Program-made: the position numbers and the translations under genes
The notes under the pieces: model-generated
Told to the model about the DNA's origin: nothing
Databases searched by the model: none
What the model saw: the letters and a program-made list of their open reading frames with translations, nothing else
NCBI GenBank assembly: GCA_936450465.1
Contig: OW388300.1
Coordinates: 23,685,232 to 23,749,231, forward strand
Reading direction: 5' to 3'
From: Gibbula magus
Taxonomy: Eukaryota; Mollusca; Gastropoda; Trochida; Trochidae
DNA length: 64,000 nucleotides
Shown: positions 55,410 through 64,000 of the stretch, piece after piece
Numbering within the stretch: the first letter of the stretch is position 1
How the letters are laid out: every line of letters starts with the position of its first letter

Positions 55410-56075
55410 ATTACAACGATTCCGTCCGTTCTTCTGTCCGCCGTCCATCCGTCCGTCCGAAGACAATTTTTGTCCGATCGATTACAGAAAAATTATCCAT
55501 CGTGTCTGGTGTTCATCTCATCCACTTTTTTTTTGTTTGGCGAATTTATAATTTTTTTAACTTAGTCAAATCCGGAGCATTTTTGTCCTATCGATAACAG
55601 AAAAACTGCTCATCTCATCCTTTTCAAATTCGGTACATGTCTTCTTCACCACTGGGAGAGGTGCAGTGCTTAATGTAACACGATTTGTGAATTGTTGGCG
55701 ATTTTTTGTATTTTTTTAAATTCGTCATATTCGGAGCTAGAATGAATGAAGCTACTTCTGTGTTGTCATTTGTTTGTTCATGTAACTTTCATCAAAATCT
55801 ACTTCTGTGTTCTTGTTGATTTTACTATTTTATATTTCCACTGGTTATATTTTGGAAAAAGTTAAATTTTCTTCCCTTTCAGCCATAAACTGCTGTAAAT
55901 CGCTCGTTGTGCCTACATTGATGTACTTCCATGTATGTCACTCGAATGAATCATTATGATGAATTAATTTCCAAAATAAAAAAGAAAACGGTGGTAATGG
56001 CAGTAGTGTACTACTACTAGTGTAATTTAAAAGTCGGGGGTATTAGTGAACCGCGCTCACGTTTTTGCTTGTTAA
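55410..56075 (+). repeat. Interspersed repeat ('ccgtccg'..'gggggtatt')
   Basis: CGATTCCGTCCGTTCTTCTG and (CCGT)n open the element; two units with TTTTTGTCC(G/T)ATCGAT(A/T)ACAGAAAAA follow. The second half repeats 8880-9200 (AGCTAGAATGAATGAAGC, TTATATTTTGGAAAAAGTTA, CACTCGAATGAA). It ends GTCGGGGGTATTAGTGAACC. No gene is present. Confidence 0.7.
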
Positions 56076-56099
56076 CAATTGTTCTAAGTAAAACGAAAA

Positions 56100-57400
56100 T
56101 AATAATATCATTATGGGGAATATACATACATCTGTTAATTCACATATTCTTATTAACTTGTCTATACAAATGGATTTTTACTTGAAAGATTATAATTATA
56201 TGTTAATAATGATAAATGATTTAATTAAAATACATGTTTTCATATATTCGCAACTTTCATCAACAATAATGATCTACTGATACGTTAATCTGTACAACCC
56301 AACATCCATATCCGGATATTTTCCTTGATTATTGATTCTGGACTTGGAAGTTAGATGTCAGAGCCTCCTTTTCAATATATTTTTTATAGATTCTAAGTAT
56401 TCGACTAACAGTCTGTGTGTGAGATTGGTTGTTTCAGTGAACCTAAAACAACAGAGTTCACACCTTTATAATGCACTAGTTACTTCTCTACACTTTGCCC
56501 CAGTAGCCTACCTCTCTTCCCTCATTGACGGCTCTCTGATCCCGAGGCAAGTCTGGACTGCCAATTGGCAGCTGGAATCCCCAAACAGGGAGAATCTTTG
56601 ATATCGTGTTTCAGTTTTGACACTACACAAGCAGGGCAGAGCAGTAATGAGTGAGAGCTTGATTAGCTCATCTGGGAGGAGGTTAATTGGACTAGTAAAC
56701 TGAAGGAAGGGATATGACTTTGTGTATGAATTATCTAAATTTCTGCAGTACACCTTTAAGTGTATTAACTATAGAAGAAAATATGTTTTATTTATCATGA
56801 TTTAGGGAATATTTCTGCACCATTTGAATGGGAAAGGGTACATTCTCTTCAAAATCATTGCAGGAATTGTGATACTTGGACAACCGATTTCCTCCAAATT
56901 TAGTCATGATTTTCCTGATAGGCTACAAAGCCCATGGCTCTATTTTTCCCCAAATATTGTGCCAAAACCAATGTTCAAAGCAAATTCACCCGAACTTTAC
57001 ATGCTCATCTACACATCTTTTGGGTTTATCGGCCCATCCATTTAGGGTACAGTTCGAAACTAAATGTCTATTTCTAACATTTTCAAAATGCACGTGAAAA
57101 ATCTTGTTTTAAACGATGGTAAATAACCATGCCATCAAAAAGATAATCATGTCGATTGTGTAAGTCATGTGGTTTAGCCACATTTACGATTAGGAGAGGG
57201 TTTCATTAAGCTGGATAACTTGTACCCAATCCTTTCTCTTGAATGAATATGTTTAAATCAAAAAGACTTGCAATTTTTTTTTAAAGATGCACAATTACAA
57301 GGTCATGAAGTCTTAATTCTTTTTATTTCAAATAATGGAATCATTGATCCTTTTATCGTCGCTCTCCAGCTTATTTTAATTTTATTTTATTATTTGAACT
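56100..57400 (+). other. Intronic sequence without recognised gene
   Basis: AT-rich sequence lies inside the 10.4-kb intron after transporter exon 6. It holds decayed repeat pieces: a unit related to 47000-47200 at 56780-57150 and a LINE-type terminus with AATGAATATGTTTAAATC at 57190-57260. An open stretch at 56332-56601 is short and unlike any family I know. Confidence 0.5.
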
Positions 57401-57408
57401 TATTATAA

Positions 57409-57547
57409 GTTATAACATTCAGTGGAGGTTTACATCGTGAATTATAAGACCCGCATTATTTTTTATTCTACGAGCCGGAGGCGAGTAGAATAAAAAATAA
57501 TAAGGGTCTTATAATTCACGATGTAAACCTCCACTGAATGTTATAAC
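57409..57547. repeat. Near-perfect 63-bp palindrome
   Basis: The arms 57409-57471 and 57485-57547 are reverse complements with only two mismatches (GACCCGC against GACCCTT), separated by a 13-bp spacer. The left arm begins GTTATAACATTCAGTGGAGG. As RNA or single strand it would form a stable long hairpin. No gene is inside. Confidence 0.97.
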
Positions 57548-57548
57548 G

Positions 57549-57833
57549 TTTTTATCCTACCGAATGTCTCAAAATATTATTAAAAACAAACAGAAATGCT
57601 GGAACATCGTTTACTCAAAGAAGCAACAAATCTGGGTTAGAGTCAAAATAAACTGTATCACGTGACATGGACTGACTGACGGGGACGCACGCTTTATTTC
57701 GGTAGCGGGGTATAAGGCTTTTATCACCCTCGGTGACATTTATCCACCTGGGTGAGGGTGAATATGGTTATTTGTTCAGGGTCACGTGGACCAATCATAG
57801 ATCGACATTCTTACATGAGGTAGGATAAATATA
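57549..57833. mobile_element. Short element with TTTATCCTACC ends
   Basis: TTTTATCCTACCGAATG at the left and TACATGAGGTAGGATAAAT at the right are inverted over 11 bp. The interior has ATCACGTGACATGG and GGCTTTTATCACCCTCGG with GGTGAGGGTGAATATGG, hairpin-prone words. It is probably a MITE adjacent to the palindrome, and the two may be parts of one element. Confidence 0.5.
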
Positions 57834-57834
57834 A

Positions 57835-58507
57835 TTATACCCCCGCCTTACCGCGCAAGCGGGTGTACATAGCGGTCAATCTGTCCGTCTGTCTGTCCGT
57901 CAAAAACTTCGTGCACAGCATATTTCTCAAACATTACATGCTAGTTTCACCAAACATTACATGCTAGTTTCACCAAACATTACATGCTAGTTTCATCAAA
58001 CATTACATGCTAGTTTCACCAAACATTACATGCTAGTTTCACCAAACATTACATGCTAGTTTCACCAAACATTACATGCTAGTTTCACCAAACATTACAT
58101 GCTAGTTTCACCAAACGTTCTACTCATGTTAGCCATGATCTCTAGTTGTGCCTTTGGAGGGTGATACTGATTTCTGAATTTTATTTTTGGCGGTTTCCAT
58201 GGAAACATGATCAAAACAGTGACTCTGTAAGGAAGTGATTTTGTGCGGAGCATATCTCCCAAACTAAACATGCTAGGTTCACCAAATTTCATGCATGTCA
58301 ACCATGGTGCCCAGGTGTGCCTTTTGAGGGTTAGACCTATTTCTTAAATGTTATTTTTGGCGGTTTCAATGGAAACATGACTTAACAGTTACCTCCGGAA
58401 CTGTACATTCCATATTCATTCGACTTTTTACACAGGTTAGTCATTCCCAAAGATGTGCCTTTCCTATTTTCAATTATGTCAACTTATATTTGGAAGCGGG
58501 GGTATGT
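57835..58507 (+). repeat. TATACCCCCGC element with 8 x 23-bp repeat
   Basis: The ends are TTATACCCCCGCCTTACCGC and GGAAGCGGGGGTATGTGAG. Eight tandem copies of CATTACATGCTAGTTTCACCAAA lie at about 57929-58115; one has TCATCAAA. Two longer units follow with TTATTTTTGGCGGTTTCCAT and a GGAAACATGA block. The element end is only about 40 bp upstream of exon 7, so it forms part of the acceptor neighbourhood. Confidence 0.85.
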
Positions 58508-58547
58508 GAGATGTGTTCGCTTCTACACGTGTTTATCATTACTCCAG

Positions 58548-58678
58548 GTTCCAGCTAACCACCTTCTGTCAGCGTCTGTCATGTCCGCCCCTGCCGCTCT
58601 GGCTATATCGAAACTCATGTGTCCGGAAACTGAGATCTCCAAGGCGTCATCAGCAGATTACAACAAGATGAAGAAAGG
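58548..58678 (+). CDS. SLC28A: SLC28-type nucleoside transporter, exon 7
   Basis: The acceptor GTTTATCATTACTCCAG and donor GTAAGG bound 43 codons plus two bases. The peptide VPANHLLSASVMSAPAALAI, then SKLMCPETEISKASS, matches the CNT block (..P..HLL.ASVMSAPA.LA.SKL..PETE..). It covers one membrane helix and the cytosolic PETE linker. The two spare bases GG are completed by A at 58930 to give Gly. Confidence 0.95.
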
Positions 58679-58929
58679 GTAAGGGTGGACTGACTTGTTC
58701 ACAGTATTTGTACTTAAGGGTTTAAGGTCTTTACTATCAAGACGCATACATACAATTTTATAAATCAATCATTTTATTACATACACCCAATGGCAAAAAA
58801 TCAAATGCCGAATATGTAAAAATATAGAATATTGGTTGAAAATCCTTTTCTACTGCTGGTACATTTCATATCTTCTCATCATGAAATACATCACAACCAA
58901 TCGAAGACCAAATGATATATTTATTTCAG

Positions 58930-59098
58930 AAAAGAACGGAACATTATCGAAGCAGCATCAGCAGGAGCTAGTATGTCTATCCTACTCATCGCCAACATCG
59001 TTGTTAACCTCATCGCTTTCCTCGCTATTCTTGCCTTCGTGAACGCTACGCTGGGATGGATGGGCGACAGAGTTGGAATAGCAAACCTCTCATTTGAG
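58930..59098 (+). CDS. SLC28A: SLC28-type nucleoside transporter, exon 8
   Basis: It lies between acceptor ATATTTATTTCAG and donor GTACGA. One base completes the Gly codon, then 56 codons follow. The peptide KERNIIEAASAGASMSILLI, then ANIVVNLIAFLAILAFVNAT and LGWMGDRVGIANLSFE matches the CNT block N(L/I)(L/I)EAAS.GAS....L(V/I)ANI..NLIAFLA....N..L.W.G..V....LSF. It contributes a core helix of the transport domain and the linker to the helix carrying NEF. Confidence 0.95.
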
Positions 59099-59205
59099 GT
59101 ACGATTTTTGTTATAACAAATTAATAATCAATAATATAAAGATATGATATATTACGATATTCTGTTATTGTATACATTTCTGCCTATGTTTGTAGGCATA
59201 TCGTT

Positions 59206-59538
59206 CACTTTATCTTCAGGGGGCGGGATAGCGCAGTGGTTAGCGCGTTCGGTTTCGGATCAAGAGGTCCAGGGTTCGAATCCCGCGGCAACTTTGTCTG
59301 CAGTAGAGAACTGTTCTACACGCAGTAAGGTTTGGGTGCAATGCTACACTGAATTCCAGAATAGTACCACCTATGGTTCGCTAGTTCCAGCCGTTGCTCG
59401 CAGGTTTCACCGCAATGCATAGCCACATGGCGTTGCGGGCTTTCTTCCCTGCCGTAATACTAGCAGCCGCGATATAAGTGAAATACTCTTGAAAGCGGCG
59501 TTAAACCCCCACTCACTCACTCACTCACTTTATCTTCA
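59206..59538 (+). mobile_element. tRNA-Arg-derived SINE (copy 3) with 13-bp TSD
   Basis: The SINE occupies about 59219-59525: head GGGGCGGGATAGCGCAGTGG, CTTCGG-type loop and GGGTTCGAATCCCG, body GTCTGCAGTAGAGAACTGTT, CATAGCCACATGGCGTTGCG, and tail GGCGTTAAACCCCC(ACTC)n. It is flanked by a perfect 13-bp direct repeat, CACTTTATCTTCA, at 59206-59218 and 59526-59538, the hallmark of LINE-assisted insertion. It is intronic to the transporter. Confidence 0.95.
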
Positions 59539-60035
59539 TAAGTGACATGCATCAGAGGACACACATGTCATGTTATCACTGTGTATCATCGTACACCGGA
59601 AGTAGAGAGGTGTATATCGATGGTATGTTTGTAGAGAGAAGTAGAAAACGACACACGCGGTAAATAACAGCTGATTTCTCCTATTTCTCTTAGTACATTG
59701 TAATGAATACATCAGAAAAAGAATACATTTTGTTAATACGGAAGGCTGGTTCACTGTACTGAGGCATGTAGAAATTATTATTGACAGTTTATGTAATTTT
59801 TGGAAAATTCACTAGTATGCATGACATGACATGAGAAAATCCATGCCTAGGAATTGGTTTCAGATAGTTTTCTAGAGCGGAATGCTGTTTTTTCCTTCCG
59901 TTGCTTGTGTACCGATTGTATCATAAATTGCTGCTTCGCTGTACCGTTAGTAGTTTCGGTTGATGTACCGCTTGTATATTTTACATAAGTTATCAATATG
60001 TAATTTCTGACACAAACAAACAATTCGTCATGTTT

Positions 60036-60039
<4 letters not shown>

Positions 60040-60070
<31 letters not shown>
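60040..60070 (+). repeat. (AT)n microsatellite
   Basis: An uninterrupted AT dinucleotide run of about 30 bp. Confidence 0.95.
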
Positions 60071-60073
<3 letters not shown>

Positions 60074-60394
60074 ATTATGAGGTTCTTCGAAATAGGCTTT
60101 AGTTTCAAGCACTTTCCAGAGATGGGTGAATGTATGGATTTATTTACACGCTGATATCTCATTGATGGCCAGGTTTGAACTAGGAAAGACTATGATTCAT
60201 ATATGTATGATTCAAATCTTTCTACAAAATAACGTGAGACCAGCGGACAACATCTAAAAAGCAGGGAAAATGCGATATTCCTGATCGGATACTGGTCAAC
60301 TGACAACAGCTTATGAAACGACAGGTATTTTAATAACTGTCCATATTCTTTAACTGTATAATTATTTAACACGAAGGGGCATTTTAATTATCTT

Positions 60395-60721
60395 CTCAAT
60401 GTTCGGAGAGGGTGGGATAGCGCAGTGGTTATAGCGCGTTCGGCTTCGGATCAAGAGGTCCGGGGTTCGAATCCCGCCAGGGGCACGGCAACTTTGTCTG
60501 CAGTAGAGAACTGTTCTGCACGCAGTCAGGTTGGGTGCAATGCTACACTGAATTTCAGTGCAGTACCATCCATGTCCCAGCCTAGTCCCAGCCGATGCTC
60601 GCAGGTTTCACCGCAATGCATAGCCACATGGCGTTTCTCCCTGCCATAATACTAGCAGCCGCGATATAAGTGAAATACTCTTGAAAGCGGCGTTAAACCC
60701 CACCTCACCTCAATGTTCGGA
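60395..60721 (+). mobile_element. tRNA-Arg-derived SINE (copy 4) with 13-bp TSD
   Basis: The element runs about 60408-60708, with head GAGGGTGGGATAGCGCAGTG, a CTTCGGA loop, GGGGTTCGAATCCCGCC and body like copy 3. The tail is GGCGTTAAACCCCACCTCAC with little expansion. The perfect flanking repeat CTCAATGTTCGGA is at 60395-60407 and 60709-60721. It is about 1.2 kb from copy 3 in the same intron. Confidence 0.95.
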
Positions 60722-61813
60722 AGGTAATGAGGTCTACTTGGCCGGATTATCGTAAACAGTCAATCTTCTTTCTTGGCGAAACTCACGTAGGCATCAATAA
60801 TCAAGAATTACCTATGAATTACCAACGCTTCTCTTCAATGTAACATCAACTTCCATTTCTTCCTTGATTGATAGATATATTGTTTAAGCCAAGTCTAATG
60901 GGTATTATTTCAAAGAGTTTTATTACATGGATTAAAGATGGTTAAGTTGAGTGCAAGTTTTGTTAAAATATATCAATAGACTGGAGAAATGTTCTCTGGA
61001 AACACGGATATAATCTTGATCTACATTTATGGAAATATATCTCCCTGTTCAGAACATATTTCTGTTATTATTCTATTTGACTGTTTTGAAGCCTCCACTC
61101 AATCTTTTCCGATCACGATTTCTCTTTCAGGGTAGTTAATGGCACGGTTGATAATATCATAAAAGTATATCCTCCTTGTCACGGTTCTTAATAGATATAT
61201 ATAATTAATATATTATTTGGCGCCATTTTGCTACCAGGAAATGAAGGATACAGATGATACAAAGGATTTTACATTATTTCGTATATTTCACCAAAAATAC
61301 TACCAACGGTACACAAAATATCCAAATACTGTACACAAGGGAAAATCCACACCGATGTTTTAAAAACGGAAATAACAAACTTGAATAGCATATTGTTAAA
61401 ATGCACAATGCCATAGGTAAACTTGATGCTTAGTTAAGACATTTCTCATGTGAGTGAATCAGAATGTAACATATATTATTAATAAATGATTAAAATATGT
61501 GAACACATGCCACACAGAATATAACCTCCAGACTGAGCAACATGGAAATACAATATTATACGTTAATAAACTCACCCACTTGTAATGTTTACTCTATGTA
61601 TACGTACAAGATAAAAATTGAAGGAAAACATGCTTGTTATAATTATCTGTCCTTGGTGTTATTTCCAAAGAAAACTGAAAATGTAGCCATTTTACTTCTC
61701 TCTACAAACATATCATCGTTGTACACCTCTCTACGTCCGGTGTACGATGAAACACAGTGGTTATGGTCGCTTCATGCTACCTGTACTCAAATACTCGTCC
61801 CTTTCCATTTCAG
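60722..61813 (+). other. Intron 8, no gene recognised
   Basis: AT-rich unique-looking sequence leads to the acceptor of exon 9. Its last 13 bases, CCTTTCCATTTCAG (AG at 61812-61813), give a good pyrimidine tract. Nothing else could be supported. Confidence 0.6.
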
Positions 61814-62074
61814 CTCATATGTTCATACGTGTTGTACCCAGTTGCCCTGTTCATGGGAACAAGTCCGATCGATTGTCGGAGAGTGGCCGAGTTAGTTGGT
61901 GTGAAGACCTTCACGAACGAGTTCATCGCCTACCAGAGGCTGCAGAGCCTGCTGCAGAACCGCCAGACGTACCTCAACTACACGGAGAGCTACAACCACA
62001 CTGACTGGTACTGGGACGGACAGGATGCAGTGCTCACAAACTGGAACATGACACTGGAGAAAGGCTTTATGGAG
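61814..62074 (+). CDS. SLC28A: SLC28-type nucleoside transporter, exon 9 (NEF motif)
   Basis: 87 codons in phase 0; the donor GTTGGT at 62075 is weaker than the others. The peptide LICSYVLYPVALFMGTSPID, then CRRVAELVGVKTFTNEFIAY and QRLQSLLQNRQTY matches the CNT block LICSY...P..F.MG....D...VA.L.G.K.F.NEFVAY. The glutamate of NEF equals hCNT1 Glu498 / hCNT3 Glu519, needed for transport. Three N-glycosylation sequons follow (NYT, NHT, NMT) in what should be a loop. The remaining 100-150 residues (YALCGFAN block onward) are not found before 64000. Confidence 0.93.
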
Positions 62075-62204
62075 GTTGGTCGTTTTTCTAAAAACATTTG
62101 CATATCTTTTGAAATAGTTTCTCTGTTTAATTGTTTCTTTTCAAAACATCGTTTATTTGGCAAGTAGTTTCAGGAACAAATAATTTATATAAGACTCGAG
62201 GCTT

Positions 62205-62365
62205 GAGTATGATATAATAATAGGATATCTAAGAAGCTTCCCCTTTCATATCAAGTTCATGTCTCGAGTGAAATTATTTTGCCTAGTCTTGAGCCAAACC
62301 AAAATTATTTCACGAGGATCAAAAAGTTGATATGAAAAGGGAACGAGTTATATATCCTATTTAGT
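62205..62365. repeat. Foldback repeat
   Basis: TAGGATATCTAAGAAGCTTC with CCCTTTCATATCAA and GTGAAATTATTTT pairs with AAAATTATTTCAC, TTGATATGAAAAGGG and ATATATCCTA across a 20-bp centre (GCCTAGTCTTGAGCCAAACC). It is an imperfect palindrome of about 140 bp, probably a short MITE. Confidence 0.75.
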
Positions 62366-63890
62366 ACCAACTTATATTTCATACGATTTATAGTGTTTTA
62401 ACATATTTGTGTTGTCCCTGCAAAGGAACTGAGCAGCGGAGTAATATCAACCCTTCACAACCTCTCAGCTGATAATATTGCGACGTTCACACTTTTAAAA
62501 TAAAACCATTCTTTAATTTGTGATGTTCGGTATGGTGAAACCAGTTGCACTGGTAATTCTGAAGGAAGCGTACGCAATTTAAAATCTCCCTACTCGAGGA
62601 CAGTGGGTGAGAGTTATCCATCCTTTGAATAACGTCAAAAATGTCATGGCGACTCCATTTCGCATGTTTCTCGTCGTCGAAATGTGTAAACAAGTTACAA
62701 CAAATCTCATTAAATGTAAGTATGAGATAAACATCACATCACATTACATTCCTTTCCTTGTGGGTTTAAAGTCACTTTGTACCCTTGAGTACACGTTGTT
62801 TTCATCGAGAGAATAACGTTTCGTTGCAACGTCATTCACAAAGTTAAGAGTGAAAGCAAAATCTCTAGCTGCATTCTCAACTTTGATCTTACTAGCTCTG
62901 ATCTCTCTCGTCATGATGTATTCATTAAAATCAGTCATTGTGGTAAGTACGATTTCATGAATTAAATGAAGAAAGAGATACTTATTAATTATCGCCGCTA
63001 ATGGCTGCGGTACTGCCGAAGCGGCGTTAAACAATAACTTACTCACTCACTAAATATTGATTATAACTGTTCGAACGAATTAAAGGACCATTCAGTACTG
63101 TTGATGAAACGGCTTGCCAAAACACAATTTGGGTACAGTGCGTGCAGCACAATGCACGTGCTTGTTGAATTGACTTTGTCAGACAGACAGACAGACATAT
63201 AATAGGCACAAGTGCACGCTTTTCGCATTCAAAACAATATTTTAGGTCATACAAAGGCATATAAACTCACGTTAGCTTCCTTTCGGTGCAATAACATACT
63301 TATTATTCTTTACAATTGACCTGCAGTCAATAAACAAAAAGTTGAGACGGTCGAAGTCACTCAGGGATATCACAAATAGTAAGAGTCGCTGATGTGCAAC
63401 ATGGGAAATATAGAGTGTAGAAAACGGCTGAACTAGGATTTCATTCAACTCTTGCATATACTTTATTCTCTTAACTGACAACAAAGATTTGATAGTATTC
63501 ATTAAGAAGTATCTGTAACTTCACCGTTTTGTAATATGCAGTGTAAGCATTGTTGTTACACTAACGAAAGCTACTGCCGTTTTCGATCTTCGGGTTGTGT
63601 GCAATTGTTTGATATTGCTGATATTGTAGTTCATGCGGATTTAATTCAACATTGCATTAAAAACTTCCGGTCTTTTAAAGTTAACTTTAAAACCTGAATA
63701 CGTACATATTTTCCAGATTACTTATATAATACATTACCTGAGGGTAGTTTGTTTTTAATATCGAGTTAATGAGTTATTGCTTAACGCCGCTTCGGCAATA
63801 TCGCAGCCATTATCGGCGATTTTAATATCGAGAGATGTGCATTATCCGTGCATTATCTACATTTTAAAACAATTGGCGTGCTAAAGTGCC
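62366..63890 (+). other. Right-end intronic sequence
   Basis: No transporter exon is recognised here; I searched by eye for the SIR/YALCGF block. Two short SINE-tail scraps occur: GAAGCGGCGTTAAACAATAA(CTTACTCAC) at 63018-63052 and, inverted, TTAACGCCGCTTCGGCAATA at 63782-63802, with a (AGAC)n run at 63181-63196. Confidence 0.6.
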
Positions 63891-63892
63891 TT

Positions 63893-64000
63893 TAAGTCTA
63901 ACCTCGTACATAGACATATATATTATAATTATAAGGGATATCCAAGCCACCCTTTGAGGGTTATGAGAGACTATAATTTAAAATATAAATGTACAAAAAG
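63893..64000 (-). mobile_element. LINE 3' end, cut by window edge
   Basis: TCTAACCTCGTACATAGACA, GGGATATCCAAGCCACCCTT and TTATGAGAGACTATA match 10920-11020 (minus orientation of the (TGTC)n-tailed LINE 3' end). It continues beyond 64000. Confidence 0.75.

Overview
The window is nuclear DNA from an animal, most likely a marine gastropod mollusc. The reasons are spliced exons with GT..AG borders, abundant AT-rich interspersed repeats, tRNA-derived SINEs ending in a GCGGCGTTAAAC...(CACT)n tail, TATACCCCCGC...GCGGGGGTAT repeats, and LINE, DIRS, Penelope, Crypton, Harbinger-like and mariner-like debris. I associate these tail sequences with gastropods such as abalone or limpets; the species cannot be fixed from the window. 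There is no prokaryotic organisation.

The one clear host gene is a plus-strand sodium/nucleoside cotransporter (SLC28/CNT family). I assembled nine coding exons: 6456-6557, 37162-37520, 39070-39214, 43112-43300, 43741-43902, 48025-48150, 58548-58678, 58930-59098 and 61814-62074. They total 1644 nt, exactly 548 codons in one open frame, with compatible phases at every junction. The 3' end lies beyond position 64000. Residues matching the essential glutamates of human CNTs are present, and the selectivity positions read Gly-Met / Ser-Val, which is closer to the purine-selective CNT2 than to CNT1.

Region by region: 1-6445 is a minisatellite whose every unit carries a copy of what looks like a 3' splice acceptor, and the array ends 40 nt before the first coding ATG. 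From 6558 to 37161 the first intron (30.6 kb) holds a DIRS fragment, a Crypton-type recombinase gene broken by two DNA transposons, an inverted duplicate of part of it, a second DIRS element, a Penelope-like element, LINE pieces and SINEs. From 37162 to 48150 transporter exons alternate with repeats and an antisense integrase-like exon. From 48990 to 55075 there is a decayed LINE with ORF1 and ORF2; ORF2 starts with a 2A-like ribosome-skipping motif, and the element is split by a 1.3-kb insertion that carries its own small spliced transcription unit. From 55400 to 64000 further repeats, palindromes and two SINEs with perfect target duplications surround the last three exons.

Apart from the transporter, the possible genes are an antisense integrase-like exon (37997-38305), a minus-strand two-exon 3' end (23256-24256) and the small spliced unit (about 53290-54095). 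These are inferences from splice signals and reading frames. No tRNA or rRNA gene of normal quality, no CRISPR array and no complete autonomous transposon was seen.
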